DNA of 64,000 nucleotides from Mycobacterium sp. IS-1496 (lineage in GTDB: Bacteria > Actinomycetota > Actinomycetes > Mycobacteriales > Mycobacteriaceae), in the NCBI RefSeq assembly GCF_001499995.1, contig NZ_LQIU01000017.1:19254-83253 (forward strand), in the 5' to 3' direction. Position numbers and translations under genes: made by a program. Under the pieces are notes generated by a model. The model was given only the letters and a program-made list of their open reading frames with translations. It was not told the origin of the DNA and searched no databases. Positions 12,557 through 25,327 of the stretch are shown here, piece by piece; positions within the stretch are counted from its first letter, which is position 1, and each line of letters starts with the position of its first letter.

Positions 12557-12593
12557 CCGACGCGGCGGGCCGACCGAGGCTGGGTACTGTGTC

Positions 12594-14123
12594 ATGGCCA
12601 TGAAGCTGCGCCCCAGCCATCCCGTCGGACACGGGCTCGGTGCCCTCGCCGAGCAGGTGCACGCGGTTCCCGCCCCCGGATTCCCGGTGCCCGACATCCG
12701 GGTCACCGGGGTGACACTGCGCGGTCAGGACGCCCTGCCCGGTGACCTGTTCGCCGCGCTGCCGGGATCCTCCGCGCACGGGGCGCGTTTCGTCGCCGAC
12801 GCCGTCGCCGGTGGTGCGGTGGCCGTGCTCACCGACGCCGTCGGGGCGGTCATGCTGGGCGCCGACCCCCCGGTTCCGGTGCTCGTCCACCCCGACCCGC
12901 GCGCCGTGCTCGGCGAGGTCGCCTCGACCGTGTACGGCCATCCGTCGCGGCACCTGCGCGTCGTCGGCGTGACCGGCACCTCCGGCAAGACCACCACCAC
13001 CTACCTGGTCGAGGCCGGGTTGCGGGCGGCCGATCGGGTCGCCGGCCTGATCGGGACGGTCGGCATCCGCATCGACGGACGCGACCAGCCCAGCGCGCTG
13101 ACCACCCCCGAGGCGCCCGATCTGCAGGCGCTGCTGGCCGTGATGGTCGAACAGGGCGCGGACACCGTGGTCATGGAGGTGTCCAGCCACGCGCTGACCC
13201 TTGGGCGCGTCGACGGGGTGCGCTTCGCGGCGGGCGGGTTCACCAATCTCTCGCGCGACCACCTGGACTTCCATCCGACGATGGAGGACTACTTCGAGGC
13301 CAAGGCGCGACTGTTCGACCCGCAGTCGACCGCGCACGCCGCGATCTCGGTGGTGTGCGTCGACGACGACGCCGGCCGGGCGATGGCCACCCGTGCCGAC
13401 CGCGCGGTGACCGTCAGCGCGACCGGCAGACCCGCGGACTGGCGCGCCGAGGACATCCGCGCGGTCGAGGCGGGCGCGCAGGAGTTCGTCGCCGTCGACC
13501 CGGCGGGTGTGCACCACGGCCTGCGCATCGGGCTGCCCGGGCACTACAACGTGGCGAACTGTCTGCTGGCCACCGCGCTGCTCGACGCCGTCGACGTGTC
13601 ACCCGAACAGGCCGCACCGGGTCTGCGCAGCGCAACCGTTCCCGGCCGGTTGGAAGCCGTCGACCGCGGTCAGGACTTCCTCGCGCTGGTGGACTACGCG
13701 CACAAACCCGGTGCGCTGCGCGCGGTGCTCGAGACGCTGCGCGGGCAGACCGCCGGCGGGCGGTTGGCCGTGGTGTTCGGCGCGGGCGGCAACCGCGATG
13801 CCGGCAAACGCGAACCGATGGGCCGGGTGGCCGCCGAACTGGCCGATCTGGTCGTCGTCACCGATGACAACCCGCGCGACGAGGACCCCGCCACGATCCG
13901 CTCGGCCATCACCGCCGGCGCGCGGGCGGCCGCCGGCGGCGCGGACATCGTGGAGATCGGGGACCGACGCGAGGCGATCGCTCACGCCGTGCGGTGGGCG
14001 CGCTCCGGTGACGTGGTGCTGATCGCTGGCAAGGGCCACGAGACCGGCCAGACCGCGGCCGGGCGGACCCACCCGTTCGACGACCGCGTCGAACTGGCCG
14101 AACTGCTGGAGAAACGCGGGTGA
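12594..14123 (+). CDS. murE: UDP-MurNAc-tripeptide synthetase MurE (meso-DAP adding)
   Basis: Mur ligase of 509 residues that adds meso-diaminopimelate to UDP-MurNAc-L-Ala-D-Glu using ATP. The P-loop [13 protein letters not shown] spans about 125-137. The DNPR tetrad near 425-428, which recognises meso-DAP rather than lysine, is present, as is a carbamylated-lysine region (YFEAKARLF). Starts at ATG 12594 (a second in-frame ATG lies two codons later). Ends in a GTGA overlap with murF. Confidence 0.97.
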   Translation: MAMKLRPSHPVGHGLGALAEQVHAVPAPGFPVPDIRVTGVTLRGQDALPGDLFAALPGSSAHGARFVADAVAGGAVAVLTDAVGAVMLGADPPVPVLVHPDPRAVLGEVASTVYGHPSRHLRVVGVTGTSGKTTTTYLVEAGLRAADRVAGLIGTVGIRIDGRDQPSALTTPEAPDLQALLAVMVEQGADTVVMEVSSHALTLGRVDGVRFAAGGFTNLSRDHLDFHPTMEDYFEAKARLFDPQSTAHAAISVVCVDDDAGRAMATRADRAVTVSATGRPADWRAEDIRAVEAGAQEFVAVDPAGVHHGLRIGLPGHYNVANCLLATALLDAVDVSPEQAAPGLRSATVPGRLEAVDRGQDFLALVDYAHKPGALRAVLETLRGQTAGGRLAVVFGAGGNRDAGKREPMGRVAAELADLVVVTDDNPRDEDPATIRSAITAGARAAAGGADIVEIGDRREAIAHAVRWARSGDVVLIAGKGHETGQTAAGRTHPFDDRVELAELLEKRG

Positions 14124-15613
14124 TCGAACTGACCCTGGCCCGGGTGGCCGAGATCGTCGGCGGCACGCTCGCCGACATCACCCCCGAGGATGCCGCCGCG
14201 ACCCGGATCACCGGAACCGTGGAATTCGACTCACGCGCCGTCACCGCGGGTGGGTTGTTCCTGGCGCTGCCCGGCGCCCGCTCCGACGGCCACGACTTCG
14301 CGCAGGCGGCGGTCGCCGCGGGCGCCGCGGCGGTGCTGGCCGCCCGTCCGGTCGGAGTGCCCGCCGTCATCGCGCCGCCCGCCGAGGGACCCGAGGGCGC
14401 CGGGGTGCTCGAACACGACACCGACGGCGCGGGCGCCGCGGTGCTGGCCGCGCTGGCCCGGCTCGCCGCCGCGGTGGCCGCCGAACTGGTCGAGGGCGGG
14501 CTGCGGATCGTCGGGATCACCGGGTCGTCGGGGAAGACCTCGACGAAGGATCTGGTGGCCGCCGTGCTGGCGCCGCTCGGTGAGGTGATCGCCCCGCCCG
14601 GATCCTTCAACAACGAGCTCGGGCATCCGTGGACGGTGCTGCGCGCCGGCCGGTCCACCGACTTCCTCGTCCTGGAGATGTCGGCGCGGCATCCGGGCAA
14701 CATCGCCGCGCTGGCCCGGATCGCCACACCGTCGATCGCGGTGGTGCTCAACGTCGGTACCGCCCACCTCGGCGAGTTCGGCTCGCGCGAGGCCATCGCG
14801 GCCACGAAATCCGAACTGCCGCAGGCTGTTCCGGCATCCGGCGTGGTGATCCTCAACGCCGACGACAGTGCGGTCGCCGCGATGGCGGAGGTGACCGCGG
14901 CCCGGGTGGTGCGGGTGTCGCGCGAACCCGGCGCCGACATCTGGGCGGACGCGGTGACCCTCGACGAACTGGCCCGGCCGCGCTTCACGCTGCACGCGGC
15001 GGGCGGCGAGGTGCCGGTGAGCCTGGCGGTGCACGGCGACCACCAGGTGTCCAACGCGCTGTGCGCGGCCGCGGTCGCGCTGGAATGCGGGGCCACCCTC
15101 GACCAGGTCGCGGCGGCGCTCGCCGGAGCCGGTCCGGTGTCGCGGCACCGCATGCAGGTCACGACCCGCGAAGACGGCGTCACCGTGGTCAACGACGCGT
15201 ACAACGCCAACCCGGACTCCATGCGGGCCGGGCTCAAGGCACTGGCGTGGATGGCGCGCTCCGGTGAGGAACGTCGCCGGAGTTGGGCCGTACTCGGCGA
15301 AATGGCCGAACTCGGCGACGACGCGATATCGGAGCACGACGGCATCGGCCGGCTGGCGGTGCGCTTAGATGTGTCTCGACTCATCGTCGTCGGAACCGGG
15401 AGGTCAGCGAGCGCCATGCATCAGGGGGCGGTCATGGAGGGATCCTGGGGGTCGGAGGCCACCCGGGTCGATGACGCCGACGCCGCGCTGGCGCTGTTGA
15501 GCGACGAACTGCAGCCCGGTGACGTCGTGCTGGTGAAGGCATCCAACTCGGCGGGCCTGGGAGCACTGGCCGACGTGCTGGCCGCCGGACGTGACGGGAC
15601 CGCCACCCGATGA
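14120..15613 (+). CDS. murF: UDP-MurNAc-tripeptide:D-Ala-D-Ala ligase MurF
   Basis: Mur ligase of 497 residues that adds D-Ala-D-Ala to complete the cytoplasmic pentapeptide precursor. The P-loop [13 protein letters not shown] is near 131-143; [10 protein letters not shown] and [11 protein letters not shown] are the MurF-specific substrate and ATP motifs. GTG start overlapping the murE stop, and ATGA overlap with mraY at the end. Near the C-terminus a short segment around 15365-15460 contains a rare TTA leucine codon and less GC-biased codons. Confidence 0.97.
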   Translation: MIELTLARVAEIVGGTLADITPEDAAATRITGTVEFDSRAVTAGGLFLALPGARSDGHDFAQAAVAAGAAAVLAARPVGVPAVIAPPAEGPEGAGVLEHDTDGAGAAVLAALARLAAAVAAELVEGGLRIVGITGSSGKTSTKDLVAAVLAPLGEVIAPPGSFNNELGHPWTVLRAGRSTDFLVLEMSARHPGNIAALARIATPSIAVVLNVGTAHLGEFGSREAIAATKSELPQAVPASGVVILNADDSAVAAMAEVTAARVVRVSREPGADIWADAVTLDELARPRFTLHAAGGEVPVSLAVHGDHQVSNALCAAAVALECGATLDQVAAALAGAGPVSRHRMQVTTREDGVTVVNDAYNANPDSMRAGLKALAWMARSGEERRRSWAVLGEMAELGDDAISEHDGIGRLAVRLDVSRLIVVGTGRSASAMHQGAVMEGSWGSEATRVDDADAALALLSDELQPGDVVLVKASNSAGLGALADVLAAGRDGTATR

Positions 15614-16689
15614 GGCAGATCCTCATCGCCGTCGGCCTCGCGCTTGCGGTGTCGATCCTGCTGACCCCGGTGCTGATCCGGTTGTTCACCCGCCAGGGCT
15701 TCGGACACGAGATCCGCGAGGACGGCCCGCCGACCCACGCCAAGAAACGCGGCACCCCGTCCATGGGCGGGGTGGCGATCCTGGCCGGCATCTGGGTCAG
15801 CTACCTCGGCACCCACCTGGTCGGCATGGCGCTGGACGGGGAGGGGCCGTCGGCGTCGGGTCTGCTGGTCCTCGGCCTGGCCACGGCGCTGGGCATCGTG
15901 GGCTTCGTCGACGACCTGATCAAGATCCGCCGGGCCCGCAACCTCGGCCTGAACAAGACCGCCAAGACCGTCGGCATTCTGGCCGCCGCGCTGTTGTTCG
16001 GGGTGCTGGCACTGCAGTTCGGCAACGCCGACGGGCTCACCCCGGGCAGCCCGGAGCTGTCCTACGTGCGCGAGATCGCCACCGTGACGCTGGCGCCGCT
16101 GATCTTCGTGCTGTTCTGCGTCGTCCTGGTCAGCGCCTGGTCCAACGCGGTGAACTTCACCGACGGGCTCGACGGCCTGGCCGCGGGTGCGATGGCGATG
16201 GTGTGCGCGGCGTATGTGTTGATCACGTTCTGGCAGTACCGCAACGCCTGCGCGACCAGCCCCGGGCTGGGCTGCTACAACGTGCGGGACCCGCTGGATC
16301 TGGCGCTGGTCGCCGCGGCCGCTGCGGGCGCGTGCATCGGATTCCTGTGGTGGAACGCCGCCCCGGCCAAGATCTTCATGGGCGACACCGGATCGCTGGC
16401 GCTCGGCGGCATCATCGCCGGGCTGTCGGTGACCAGTCGCACCGAGATCCTCGCCGTCGTGCTGGGCGCGCTGTTCGTCGCCGAGGTCACCTCGGTCGTC
16501 GTGCAGATCCTGGCGTTCCGCACCACGGGCCGCCGGGTGTTCCGGATGGCCCCGTTCCACCACCACTTCGAACTCGTGGGCTGGGCGGAGACCACGGTGA
16601 TCATCCGGTTCTGGCTGCTCACCGCGATCGCGTGCGGGCTCGGCGTGGCGCTGTTCTACGGCGAGTGGCTCACCGCCGTCGGGGCCTGA
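15610..16689 (+). CDS. mraY: Phospho-MurNAc-pentapeptide translocase MraY
   Basis: Integral membrane enzyme of 359 residues with about ten helices. It transfers phospho-MurNAc-pentapeptide to undecaprenyl phosphate to make lipid I. Catalytic and substrate motifs are present: [28 protein letters not shown] and the HHHFE loop of the MraY family. Translationally coupled to murF (ATGA); murD follows after one base. Confidence 0.97.
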   Translation: MRQILIAVGLALAVSILLTPVLIRLFTRQGFGHEIREDGPPTHAKKRGTPSMGGVAILAGIWVSYLGTHLVGMALDGEGPSASGLLVLGLATALGIVGFVDDLIKIRRARNLGLNKTAKTVGILAAALLFGVLALQFGNADGLTPGSPELSYVREIATVTLAPLIFVLFCVVLVSAWSNAVNFTDGLDGLAAGAMAMVCAAYVLITFWQYRNACATSPGLGCYNVRDPLDLALVAAAAAGACIGFLWWNAAPAKIFMGDTGSLALGGIIAGLSVTSRTEILAVVLGALFVAEVTSVVVQILAFRTTGRRVFRMAPFHHHFELVGWAETTVIIRFWLLTAIACGLGVALFYGEWLTAVGA

Positions 16690-16690
16690 G

Positions 16691-18181
16691 ATGGCCCGCG
16701 CCGTCGTCGAACCCCTCACCCCGGGCGCCCGGGTCCTCATCACCGGCGCCGGGCTGACCGGCCGGTCGGTCAGCGCCGTGCTCGAGCCCACCGGTGTGCG
16801 GTTGACCATCTGCGACGACGACCCGCTGGCCCTGCAGCGCCTGGTCACCCCGGCCACCGTGGTCACGACCGACGAGGCGGTGGCGGCCATCGCCGACTAC
16901 GCCCTGGTGGTCACCAGCCCGGGCTTCCCCCCGACCGCACCGGTGCTGGCCGCGGCCGCGGCCGCCGGGGTGCCGATCTGGGGCGACGTCGAACTCGCGT
17001 GGCGGCTGGACCGCGCCGGCTGGTTCGGGCCGCCGCGGCGCTGGCTCGTGGTCACCGGCACCAACGGCAAGACGACGACGACGTCGATGCTCTACGCCAT
17101 CCTGCGGGCGGCGGGCCGCCGCGCGGCGCTGTGCGGCAACATCGGCAACCCGGTGCTCGACGTGCTCGGCGAAGAACCGCGCACGCGAGGAGCGAATGAC
17201 GAACCCGAGATCCTGGCCGTCGAACTGTCGAGTTTCCAGCTGCACTGGGCGCCGTCGCTGCGGCCGGACGCCGGAGTCGTGCTCAACGTGGCCGAGGACC
17301 ATCTCGACTGGCACGGGTCGATGACGGCCTACGCGCGCGACAAGGCCCGGGTGCTCGACGGCCGGGTGGCCGTGGTGGGCCTCGACGACCCGGTGGCGTC
17401 CGACCTGATCACGACCGCGGCCGCGCCGGTGCGGGTGGGGTTCCGGCTGGGTCCGCCGGTGGCCGGCGAACTGGGCGTGCACGACGGCTGGCTCGTCGAC
17501 AACGCGTTCGCCTCCGGCCTGCGGCTCGTGCGCGCCGACGACATCCCGGTCGCCGGCCCCGTCGGGGTGCTCAACGCGCTGGCCGCCGCCGCTCTCGCGC
17601 GTGCGGTGGACGTGCCCGCCGAGGCGGTCGCCGCGGCGTTGACGTCGTTCGAGGTCGGTCGGCACCGCGCCGAGGTCGTCGCGGTCGCCGACGGCGTGAC
17701 CTGGGTCGACGACTCCAAGGCCACCAACCCCCACGCCGCCCGCGCGTCGATCGCGGCGTATCCGCGGGTGGTGTGGATCGCGGGCGGACTGCTCAAAGGT
17801 GTGTCGGTCGACGCGCTCGTCGCCGAGGTCGCCGACCGGCTGGCCGGGGCGGTGCTGATCGGCCGCGACCGCGCCGTGGTCGCGGAGGCGTTATCGCGAC
17901 ACGCGCCCGATGTCCCCGTCGTCGAGCTGGTGACGGGGGAGGATTCTGGGGTGCATGGGACTACTGAGTCAGCTGTGAATGTTGTGACTCGTGTGATCGA
18001 CACGGCGGGCCGGTCGCTACCCGATGCGGTGATGCGGGCGGCGGTCGATGCCGCCCGCCACCTCGCCCGCCCGGGAGACGCTGTGCTGCTGGCGCCCGCG
18101 GGCGCCTCATTCGACCAGTTCAGCGGCTACACCCAGCGCGGCGACGCCTTCGCCGCCGCGGTGCGCGCCGACCTCGGATAA
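16691..18181 (+). CDS. murD: UDP-MurNAc-L-alanine:D-glutamate ligase MurD
   Basis: Mur ligase of 496 residues that adds D-glutamate to UDP-MurNAc-L-Ala. The P-loop [14 protein letters not shown] is near 119-132, with [11 protein letters not shown] and [12 protein letters not shown] also diagnostic. The N-terminal Rossmann-like half ([13 protein letters not shown]) is typical. Between 17936 and 18003 a surface segment uses many A/T-ending codons unlike the rest of the gene, and a TTA codon occurs at 17890. Follows mraY by one base; ftsW starts five bases after its stop. Confidence 0.97.
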   Translation: MARAVVEPLTPGARVLITGAGLTGRSVSAVLEPTGVRLTICDDDPLALQRLVTPATVVTTDEAVAAIADYALVVTSPGFPPTAPVLAAAAAAGVPIWGDVELAWRLDRAGWFGPPRRWLVVTGTNGKTTTTSMLYAILRAAGRRAALCGNIGNPVLDVLGEEPRTRGANDEPEILAVELSSFQLHWAPSLRPDAGVVLNVAEDHLDWHGSMTAYARDKARVLDGRVAVVGLDDPVASDLITTAAAPVRVGFRLGPPVAGELGVHDGWLVDNAFASGLRLVRADDIPVAGPVGVLNALAAAALARAVDVPAEAVAAALTSFEVGRHRAEVVAVADGVTWVDDSKATNPHAARASIAAYPRVVWIAGGLLKGVSVDALVAEVADRLAGAVLIGRDRAVVAEALSRHAPDVPVVELVTGEDSGVHGTTESAVNVVTRVIDTAGRSLPDAVMRAAVDAARHLARPGDAVLLAPAGASFDQFSGYTQRGDAFAAAVRADLG

Positions 18182-18186
18182 GCGCC

Positions 18187-19728
18187 GTGGCGACGATCCT
18201 GGCCCGGTTGCGCGGCAGGGCGGCAGGCACCGAGACCGCCGAGGGCGAATCCGTCGCCGCCGGCGCGCCCGCGACGAGCGCCGCCACGGCCCCGGTGGTG
18301 TCCCGCACCCGCTTCGCGGCCTGGCTGGGCCGCCCGATGACGTCGTTCCACCTGATCATCGCGGTCACCGCCCTGCTGATCACGCTGGGGCTGACCATGG
18401 TGCTGTCGGCGTCGGGGGTGTATTCCTACGACTCCGACGGTTCGCCCTGGTCGGTGTTCGCCAAACAGGTGCTGTGGACGGCCGTCGGGCTGCTCGCGTT
18501 CTACCTGGCGCTGCGCATGCCGGTGAAGACGCTGCGTCGGTTGGCCTTCCCCGGCTTCGCGTTCACGATCGTGCTGCTGATCCTGGTGCTCATCCCGGGT
18601 ATCGGCAAGATCGCCAACGGCTCGCGCGGCTGGTTCGTCGTCGCCGGTTTCTCCATGCAGCCCTCGGAGCTGGCCAAGATCGCGTTCGCGATCTGGGGGG
18701 CGCACCTGCTGGCCGCGCGCCGCCTCGAACGCGCCACCCTGCGCGAGATGCTCATCCCTCTGGTGCCCGCCGCCGTCATCGCGCTCGCGCTGATCGTCGC
18801 GCAGCCCGACCTCGGTCAGACGGTGTCGTTGGGCATCATCCTGCTGGCGCTGCTCTGGTACGCCGGTCTTCCGCTGCGGGTGTTTCTCAGCTCGCTGCTG
18901 GCGGTGATGGTCTCGGCGGCCGTCCTGGCCATGGCCGAGGGGTACCGCTCCGCGCGCGTGCAGTCGTGGCTCGATCCGAGCGCAGACGCGCAGGGCTCGG
19001 GTTATCAGGCGCGGCAGGCGAAGTTCGCGCTGGCCAACGGCGGGGTGTTCGGCGACGGTCTCGGGCAGGGCACCGCGAAGTGGAACTATCTGCCCAACGC
19101 GCACAACGACTTCATCTTCGCGATCATCGGCGAGGAACTCGGCTTCGTCGGCGCGGCCGGCCTGCTCGCGCTGTTCGGGTTGTTCGCCTACACCGGCATG
19201 CGCATCGCGCGCCGCTCGGCCGATCCGTTCCTGCGGCTGCTCACCGCCACGGCGACCACATGGGTGCTCGGGCAGGTGTTCATCAACGTCGGCTACGTGG
19301 TGGGCCTGCTGCCCGTCACCGGCCTGCAGCTGCCGCTCATCTCGGCGGGCGGAACGTCGACGGCGACGACCCTGCTGATGCTGGGCCTCATCACCAACGC
19401 CGCGCGGCACGAACCCGAGGCGGTGGCCGCGCTGCGGGCCGGCCGCGACGATCGGGTCAACCGCTTGCTGCGGCTGCCGCCGCCCGAGCCCTACGTACCC
19501 ACCCCGCTCGAGGCGGTCCGCGACCGGCTGCGCTCGCGTCCGGGGAAGCCGGCGGCCCCGCGTTCGGCGAAACCGGCCCGCGCGCCGCGGCGCAAACCCC
19601 CGGCGGCTGAACGCCGCGAGCGGGGCTCAAGGCATCATGTAGGCGGTCAGCGGTCGGCGGCGAGCCGGACCGGTCAGCGCCAACAGGGTCGACGAGGTCG
19701 GCCCAGGGAAGGTCAGCGTTACGGGTGA
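18187..19728 (+). CDS. ftsW: Septal peptidoglycan polymerase FtsW (SEDS)
   Basis: SEDS-family glycosyltransferase of 513 residues with about ten membrane helices that polymerises lipid II at the septum with PbpB. Characteristic motifs are NGSRGWF, the catalytic-region [27 protein letters not shown] and PLISAGGTS. The N-terminal tail is about 50 residues, and a long basic Arg/Pro/Ala-rich cytosolic tail (from about residue 440) follows the last helix, as in mycobacterial FtsW, whose tail contacts FtsZ. GTG start; GTGA overlap with murG. Confidence 0.96.
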   Translation: MATILARLRGRAAGTETAEGESVAAGAPATSAATAPVVSRTRFAAWLGRPMTSFHLIIAVTALLITLGLTMVLSASGVYSYDSDGSPWSVFAKQVLWTAVGLLAFYLALRMPVKTLRRLAFPGFAFTIVLLILVLIPGIGKIANGSRGWFVVAGFSMQPSELAKIAFAIWGAHLLAARRLERATLREMLIPLVPAAVIALALIVAQPDLGQTVSLGIILLALLWYAGLPLRVFLSSLLAVMVSAAVLAMAEGYRSARVQSWLDPSADAQGSGYQARQAKFALANGGVFGDGLGQGTAKWNYLPNAHNDFIFAIIGEELGFVGAAGLLALFGLFAYTGMRIARRSADPFLRLLTATATTWVLGQVFINVGYVVGLLPVTGLQLPLISAGGTSTATTLLMLGLITNAARHEPEAVAALRAGRDDRVNRLLRLPPPEPYVPTPLEAVRDRLRSRPGKPAAPRSAKPARAPRRKPPAAERRERGSRHHVGGQRSAASRTGQRQQGRRGRPREGQRYG

Positions 19729-20842
19729 ACGGCACCATCTCGGTCGTCCTCGCCGGCGGCGGAACCGCGGGGCACGTCGAACCGGCGATGGCCGTCGCCG
19801 ACGCCCTGGCCACGCTGGAGCCGGGAGTGCGGATCACCGCGCTCGGCACCGAACGGGGGCTCGAGACGCGGCTGGTTCCCGAGCGCGGCTACGACCTCGA
19901 ACTGATCACGCCCGTCCCGCTGCCCCGCAAGCCGTCCGCCGACCTGGCGCGGTTACCGCTGAAGGTGCGCCGCGCGATGCGGGAGACCCGCGCCGTCCTC
20001 GACACCGTGCACGCCGACGTCGTCATCGGGTTCGGCGGCTACGTGGCGCTGCCCGCCTACCTGGCGGCCCGGCGCGCCCACGTCCCCATCGTCGTGCACG
20101 AGGCCAATGCCAGCGCCGGCCTGGCCAACAAGGTCGGCGCCCGCTTCGCGCGCCGGGTGCTCTCCGCCGTGGCCGACCCGGGTCTGGGCCGCGTGGAGGT
20201 GGTCGGCACACCGGTGCGGGCCAGCATCACCGAACTCGACCGCGGTGCGCTGCGCGCCGAGGCCCGCGCCCACTTCGGATTCGCCGACGACGCCCGCGTC
20301 CTGCTGGTGTTCGGCGGCTCGCAGGGCGCCCGCTCGCTCAACAACGCCGTCGCCGGCGCCGCGAAAGAGATTGCGGCGGCGGGAATCTCGGTGCTGCACG
20401 CCTACGGGGCGAAGAACACCCTCGAACTGCCGGAGCCGGCGCCGGGTGATCCGCCGTACGTCGCGGTGCCCTACCTGAGCCGGATGGACCTCGCCTACTC
20501 GGCCGCCGACCTGGCGGTCTGCCGGGCGGGCGCGATGACGGTGGCCGAGGTGACGGCCGTCGGGCTGCCCGCGGTCTACGTGCCGCTGCCGATCGGCAAC
20601 GGCGAACAGCGGCTCAACGCGCAACCGGTGGTGGACGCCGGCGGCGGCCTGGTCGTCGACGACGCCGACCTGTCACCGCGGTTCGTGGCCGACACGGTGG
20701 TCCCGCTGCTCACCGACACCGGCCGGCTGCAGACCATGACCGCGGGCGCCGCGCTCTCCGGCCACCGGGACGCCGCCCGGCACGTCGCCCACGTCGCGCT
20801 CGACGTGGCGCGCGAGGCGGCGGGCGCGCGGAAGAAGGCCCG

Positions 20843-20846
<4 letters not shown>
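19725..20846 (+). CDS. murG: UDP-GlcNAc:lipid I N-acetylglucosaminyltransferase MurG
   Basis: GT28 glycosyltransferase of 373 residues at the inner face of the membrane that converts lipid I to lipid II. The N-terminal glycine loop [16 protein letters not shown], the [14 protein letters not shown] segment, the [10 protein letters not shown] loop and the donor-site [16 protein letters not shown] are present. GTG start overlapping the ftsW stop; GTGA overlap with murC. Confidence 0.97.
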
Positions 20847-22293
<1,447 letters not shown>

Positions 22294-22297
<4 letters not shown>

Positions 22298-23232
22298 CGG
22301 TGCCGCCGTCCGGGTCGGATCCGGATCAGCCCGAGGCGGCGCCGGAGGAACCCACCCCGCCACCGTCGGCGGCAGCGGCCGAGGACTCTCCGGCGCCGCA
22401 GGCCGACGACGAGGACCGTGAGGGACCTCGACGCCGCGCCCGGCGGGAACGCGAGCAGCGCCGCGAGGTGAAGGACCGCGCGATGGCCCTCGAGGAGGCC
22501 CGCCGCGAGGCCAAGCGGCGGGCGACCAGCGGCCCGGTCCGGGAGGCGACCCCGATAGCGCGCGGGGCGGTTCGCGGCCTGAAGGTGCTGGTCTGGTCGG
22601 CGCTGGCCTCGGTCGTCGCGGTCGGCCTCGGACTCCTCCTCTACTTCACCCCGATCATGTCGGTGCGCGACATCGTCGTCGTCGGCGTGGAGGCCATCCC
22701 CCAGGAGGAGGTGCTCGGCGCCGCGGCGGTGGTGCCGGGCACCCCGCTGCTGCAGGTCGACACCGATGCCGTCGCCGAACGCGTGGCGACGATCCGCCGG
22801 GTCGCCAGTGCGCGGGTGCAGCGCGAGTATCCGTCGTCGTTGCGGATCACCGTCGTCGAGCGGGTCCCGGTGGTGGTCAAGGACTATCCGGACGGTCCGC
22901 ACCTGTTCGACCGGGACGGCGTGGACTTCGCGACCGCACCGCCGCCGCCGAACCTGCCGTACCTGGAGACGGAGACGCCGGGGCCGAACGATCCGGCCAC
23001 CGAGGCGGCGTTGCAGGTGATGCTGGCGCTGCCCCCCGAGGTGGCGGGTCAGGTGGGGCGGATCGCCGCGCCGTCGGTCGCGTCGATCACGCTCACGCTC
23101 GTCGACGGCCGGGTGGTGGTGTGGGGGACCACCGACCGCACCGACGAGAAGGCGCTCAAGCTGGCCGCACTGCTCACGCAGCCGGGGCGCACGTATGACG
23201 TGTCCAGCCCCGATTTGCCCACGGTCAAGTAG
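22294..23232 (+). CDS. ftsQ: Cell division protein FtsQ
   Basis: Bitopic divisome protein of 312 residues. A long acidic then Arg-rich cytosolic tail (1-95) precedes one membrane helix (about 98-118) and an extracytoplasmic POTRA domain (beginning near [15 protein letters not shown]) with the FtsQ beta domain behind it. FtsQ with FtsL and FtsB recruits and gates the septal synthase. The cytosolic tail is longer than in E. coli, as usual in mycobacteria. Followed by a 202-base region with the ftsZ promoter. Confidence 0.95.
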
Positions 23233-23312
23233 AAATTCGTGTCGACATTCGTCGGCGCGCCTGCATGGTTGAGCGGCACCGTCGCCCTACCGTTCTGGTT
23301 GCGCGGATCTAC

Positions 23313-23318
23313 TTGACA
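23313..23318 (+). promoter_or_regulatory. Candidate -35 box (TTGACA) upstream of ftsZ
   Basis: A perfect TTGACA lies about 117 bases before the ftsZ ATG, in an AT-richer patch of the 202-base ftsQ-ftsZ gap. I see no clear -10 at the right distance, so this is only a pointer to an independent ftsZ promoter of the kind known in M. tuberculosis. Confidence 0.35.
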
Positions 23319-23407
23319 TAACTCTAAGCCTGTGGTTGAGGTTGAGGGTTTGCGGGAAGGCTTCGCACGAGTACTGGCAACCAGGCAGCAGAAAGGCGAC
23401 CGCTCAT

Positions 23408-23424
23408 GAGCGCTTGCGCGAAGA
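23408..23424 (+). repeat. Short repeat GAGCGCTTGCGCGAAGA upstream of ftsZ
   Basis: This 17-base sequence, ten bases before the ftsZ start codon, matches the one at 40677-40693 in front of the uspA-like gene at 15 of 17 positions. Both lie directly before a start codon, which suggests a dispersed short repeat that settles in intercistronic gaps, or a shared leader motif. Confidence 0.5.
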
Positions 23425-23434
23425 AGGTCGAGCG

Positions 23435-24601
23435 ATGACCCCGCCGCACAACTACCTCGCCGTCATCAAGGTGGTCGGCATCGGCGGCGGTGGCGTGAAC
23501 GCCGTCAACCGGATGATCGAACAGGGCCTCAAGGGTGTCGAGTTCATCGCGATCAACACCGACGCCCAGGCGTTGTTGATGAGCGACGCGGACGTCAAGC
23601 TCGACGTCGGCAGGGACTCGACCCGCGGCCTCGGGGCGGGGGCGGATCCCGAGGTGGGCCGCAAGGCAGCCGAGGACGCCAAGGACGACATCGAAGAACT
23701 CCTGCGCGGCGCCGACATGGTGTTCGTCACCGCCGGCGAGGGCGGCGGCACCGGCACCGGCGGCGCACCGGTCGTGGCGTCGATCGCGCGCAAGCTCGGC
23801 GCGCTGACGGTCGGTGTGGTGACCCGGCCGTTCTCGTTCGAGGGCAAGCGGCGCAGTAACCAGGCCGAGAACGGCATCCAGGCGCTGCGCGAGAGCTGCG
23901 ACACGCTGATCGTCATCCCCAACGACCGGCTGCTGCAGATGGGCGACGCCGCGGTGTCGCTGATGGACGCGTTCCGCAGCGCCGACGAGGTGCTGCTCAA
24001 CGGTGTCCAGGGCATCACCGACCTGATCACCACTCCCGGTCTGATCAACGTCGACTTCGCCGACGTCAAGGGTGTGATGAGCGGTGCGGGCACGGCGTTG
24101 ATGGGCATCGGGTCGGCCCGCGGCGACGGCCGGGCGCTCAAGGCCGCCGAGATCGCGATCAACTCGCCGCTGCTGGAGGCCTCGATGGAGGGTGCCCAGG
24201 GTGTGCTGCTGTCGGTGGCCGGCGGCAGCGATCTGGGCCTCTTCGAGATCAACGAGGCGGCGTCGCTGGTGCAGGACGCCGCGCATCCCGAGGCCAACAT
24301 CATCTTCGGCACGGTCATCGACGATTCGCTCGGCGACGAGGTCCGCGTCACCGTGATCGCCGCCGGATTCGACTCGGCGGGCCCGAGCCGCAATCCGGTG
24401 GTGAGCCCGGGCACCCCCAGCGCCGCACCGACTCAGCCGATCGCCCCGGGGCGGGCCGGCAAGGTGGCCTCGCCGCTGTTCGAACCGGCCGATCCGGCGA
24501 GCGTGCCGGTGCACACCAACGGCGCGACCGTCAGCATCGGCGGTGACGACGGCGGGATCGCGGACGACGACGTCGACGTGCCACCGTTCATGCGGCACTG
24601 A
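23435..24601 (+). CDS. ftsZ: Cell division protein FtsZ
   Basis: Tubulin homologue of 388 residues that polymerises into the Z-ring with GTP. The signature loop GGGTGTG is at 103-109 and the T7 synergy loop includes NVDFADVK. The conserved tail [11 protein letters not shown] at the extreme C-terminus is the docking peptide for SepF and FtsW in mycobacteria. The ATG at 23435 follows GAAGGTCGAG; the frame open upstream is non-coding leader. Confidence 0.98.
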   Translation: MTPPHNYLAVIKVVGIGGGGVNAVNRMIEQGLKGVEFIAINTDAQALLMSDADVKLDVGRDSTRGLGAGADPEVGRKAAEDAKDDIEELLRGADMVFVTAGEGGGTGTGGAPVVASIARKLGALTVGVVTRPFSFEGKRRSNQAENGIQALRESCDTLIVIPNDRLLQMGDAAVSLMDAFRSADEVLLNGVQGITDLITTPGLINVDFADVKGVMSGAGTALMGIGSARGDGRALKAAEIAINSPLLEASMEGAQGVLLSVAGGSDLGLFEINEAASLVQDAAHPEANIIFGTVIDDSLGDEVRVTVIAAGFDSAGPSRNPVVSPGTPSAAPTQPIAPGRAGKVASPLFEPADPASVPVHTNGATVSIGGDDGGIADDDVDVPPFMRH

Positions 24602-24622
24602 TCCGGGTTCGATACTGGGAAC

Positions 24623-25327
24623 GTGACCGTTCGTGTGCGGCGGGTGACCACGACCCGCGCCGGTGGCGTCTCGGCGCCGCCGTACGACACCTTCAACCTG
24701 GGCGACCACGTCGGCGACGATCCGGCCGCCGTCGCTGCCAACCGTGAGCGGCTCGCGAAGGCGACCCGGCTCGACGGCCGCCTGGTGTGGATGAACCAGG
24801 TGCACAGCGACCGCGTCGTGCGAGTCGACGGACCGGCCGACGGACCGGTCGACGACGCCGACGGTCTGGTCACCACGACCCGCCGCCTGGGGCTGGCCGT
24901 CGTGACCGCCGACTGCGTCCCGGTCCTGCTGGCCGATGCCCGCGCCGGCGTGATCGGCGCCGTCCACGCCGGACGGGTCGGTGCGCGCGACGGTGTCGTC
25001 GTGCGCGCGGTGGAGACGATGCGCGAGGCCGGTGCGCGGGTCGAGGACATCTCGGTGTTGCTCGGCCCGGCGGTGAGCGGCCGGAACTACGAGGTGCCCG
25101 AGGAGATGGCGGCCGAGGTCGAAGCGGTGCTGCCCGGCAGCCGGACCACCACCGCCCGCGGCACTGCCGGACTGGACCTGCGGGCCGGAATCGCCCGTCA
25201 GCTGACCGATCTGGGCGTCACGGCCATCGACGTCGACCCGAGGTGCACCGTCGCCGACCGCAACCTGTTCAGCCACCGCCGCAACGCCCCCACCGGCAGG
25301 CTGGCCTCCCTGGTGTGGATGGAGTGA
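24623..25327 (+). CDS. pgeF: Purine nucleoside phosphorylase / laccase-domain protein (PgeF/YfiH family)
   Basis: A 234-residue member of the multicopper-oxidase-like DUF152 family, now understood as a zinc-dependent purine nucleoside phosphorylase/adenosine deaminase, which in E. coli edits peptidoglycan precursors. Zn ligand motifs are NQVHSD, VTADCVPVLL and AVHAGRVG. The last normally reads HAGWRG, so Trp-Arg is replaced by Arg-Val here. GTG start 21 bases after ftsZ; GTGA overlap with the yggS-like gene. Substrate specificity is not readable. Confidence 0.88.
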   Translation: MTVRVRRVTTTRAGGVSAPPYDTFNLGDHVGDDPAAVAANRERLAKATRLDGRLVWMNQVHSDRVVRVDGPADGPVDDADGLVTTTRRLGLAVVTADCVPVLLADARAGVIGAVHAGRVGARDGVVVRAVETMREAGARVEDISVLLGPAVSGRNYEVPEEMAAEVEAVLPGSRTTTARGTAGLDLRAGIARQLTDLGVTAIDVDPRCTVADRNLFSHRRNAPTGRLASLVWME

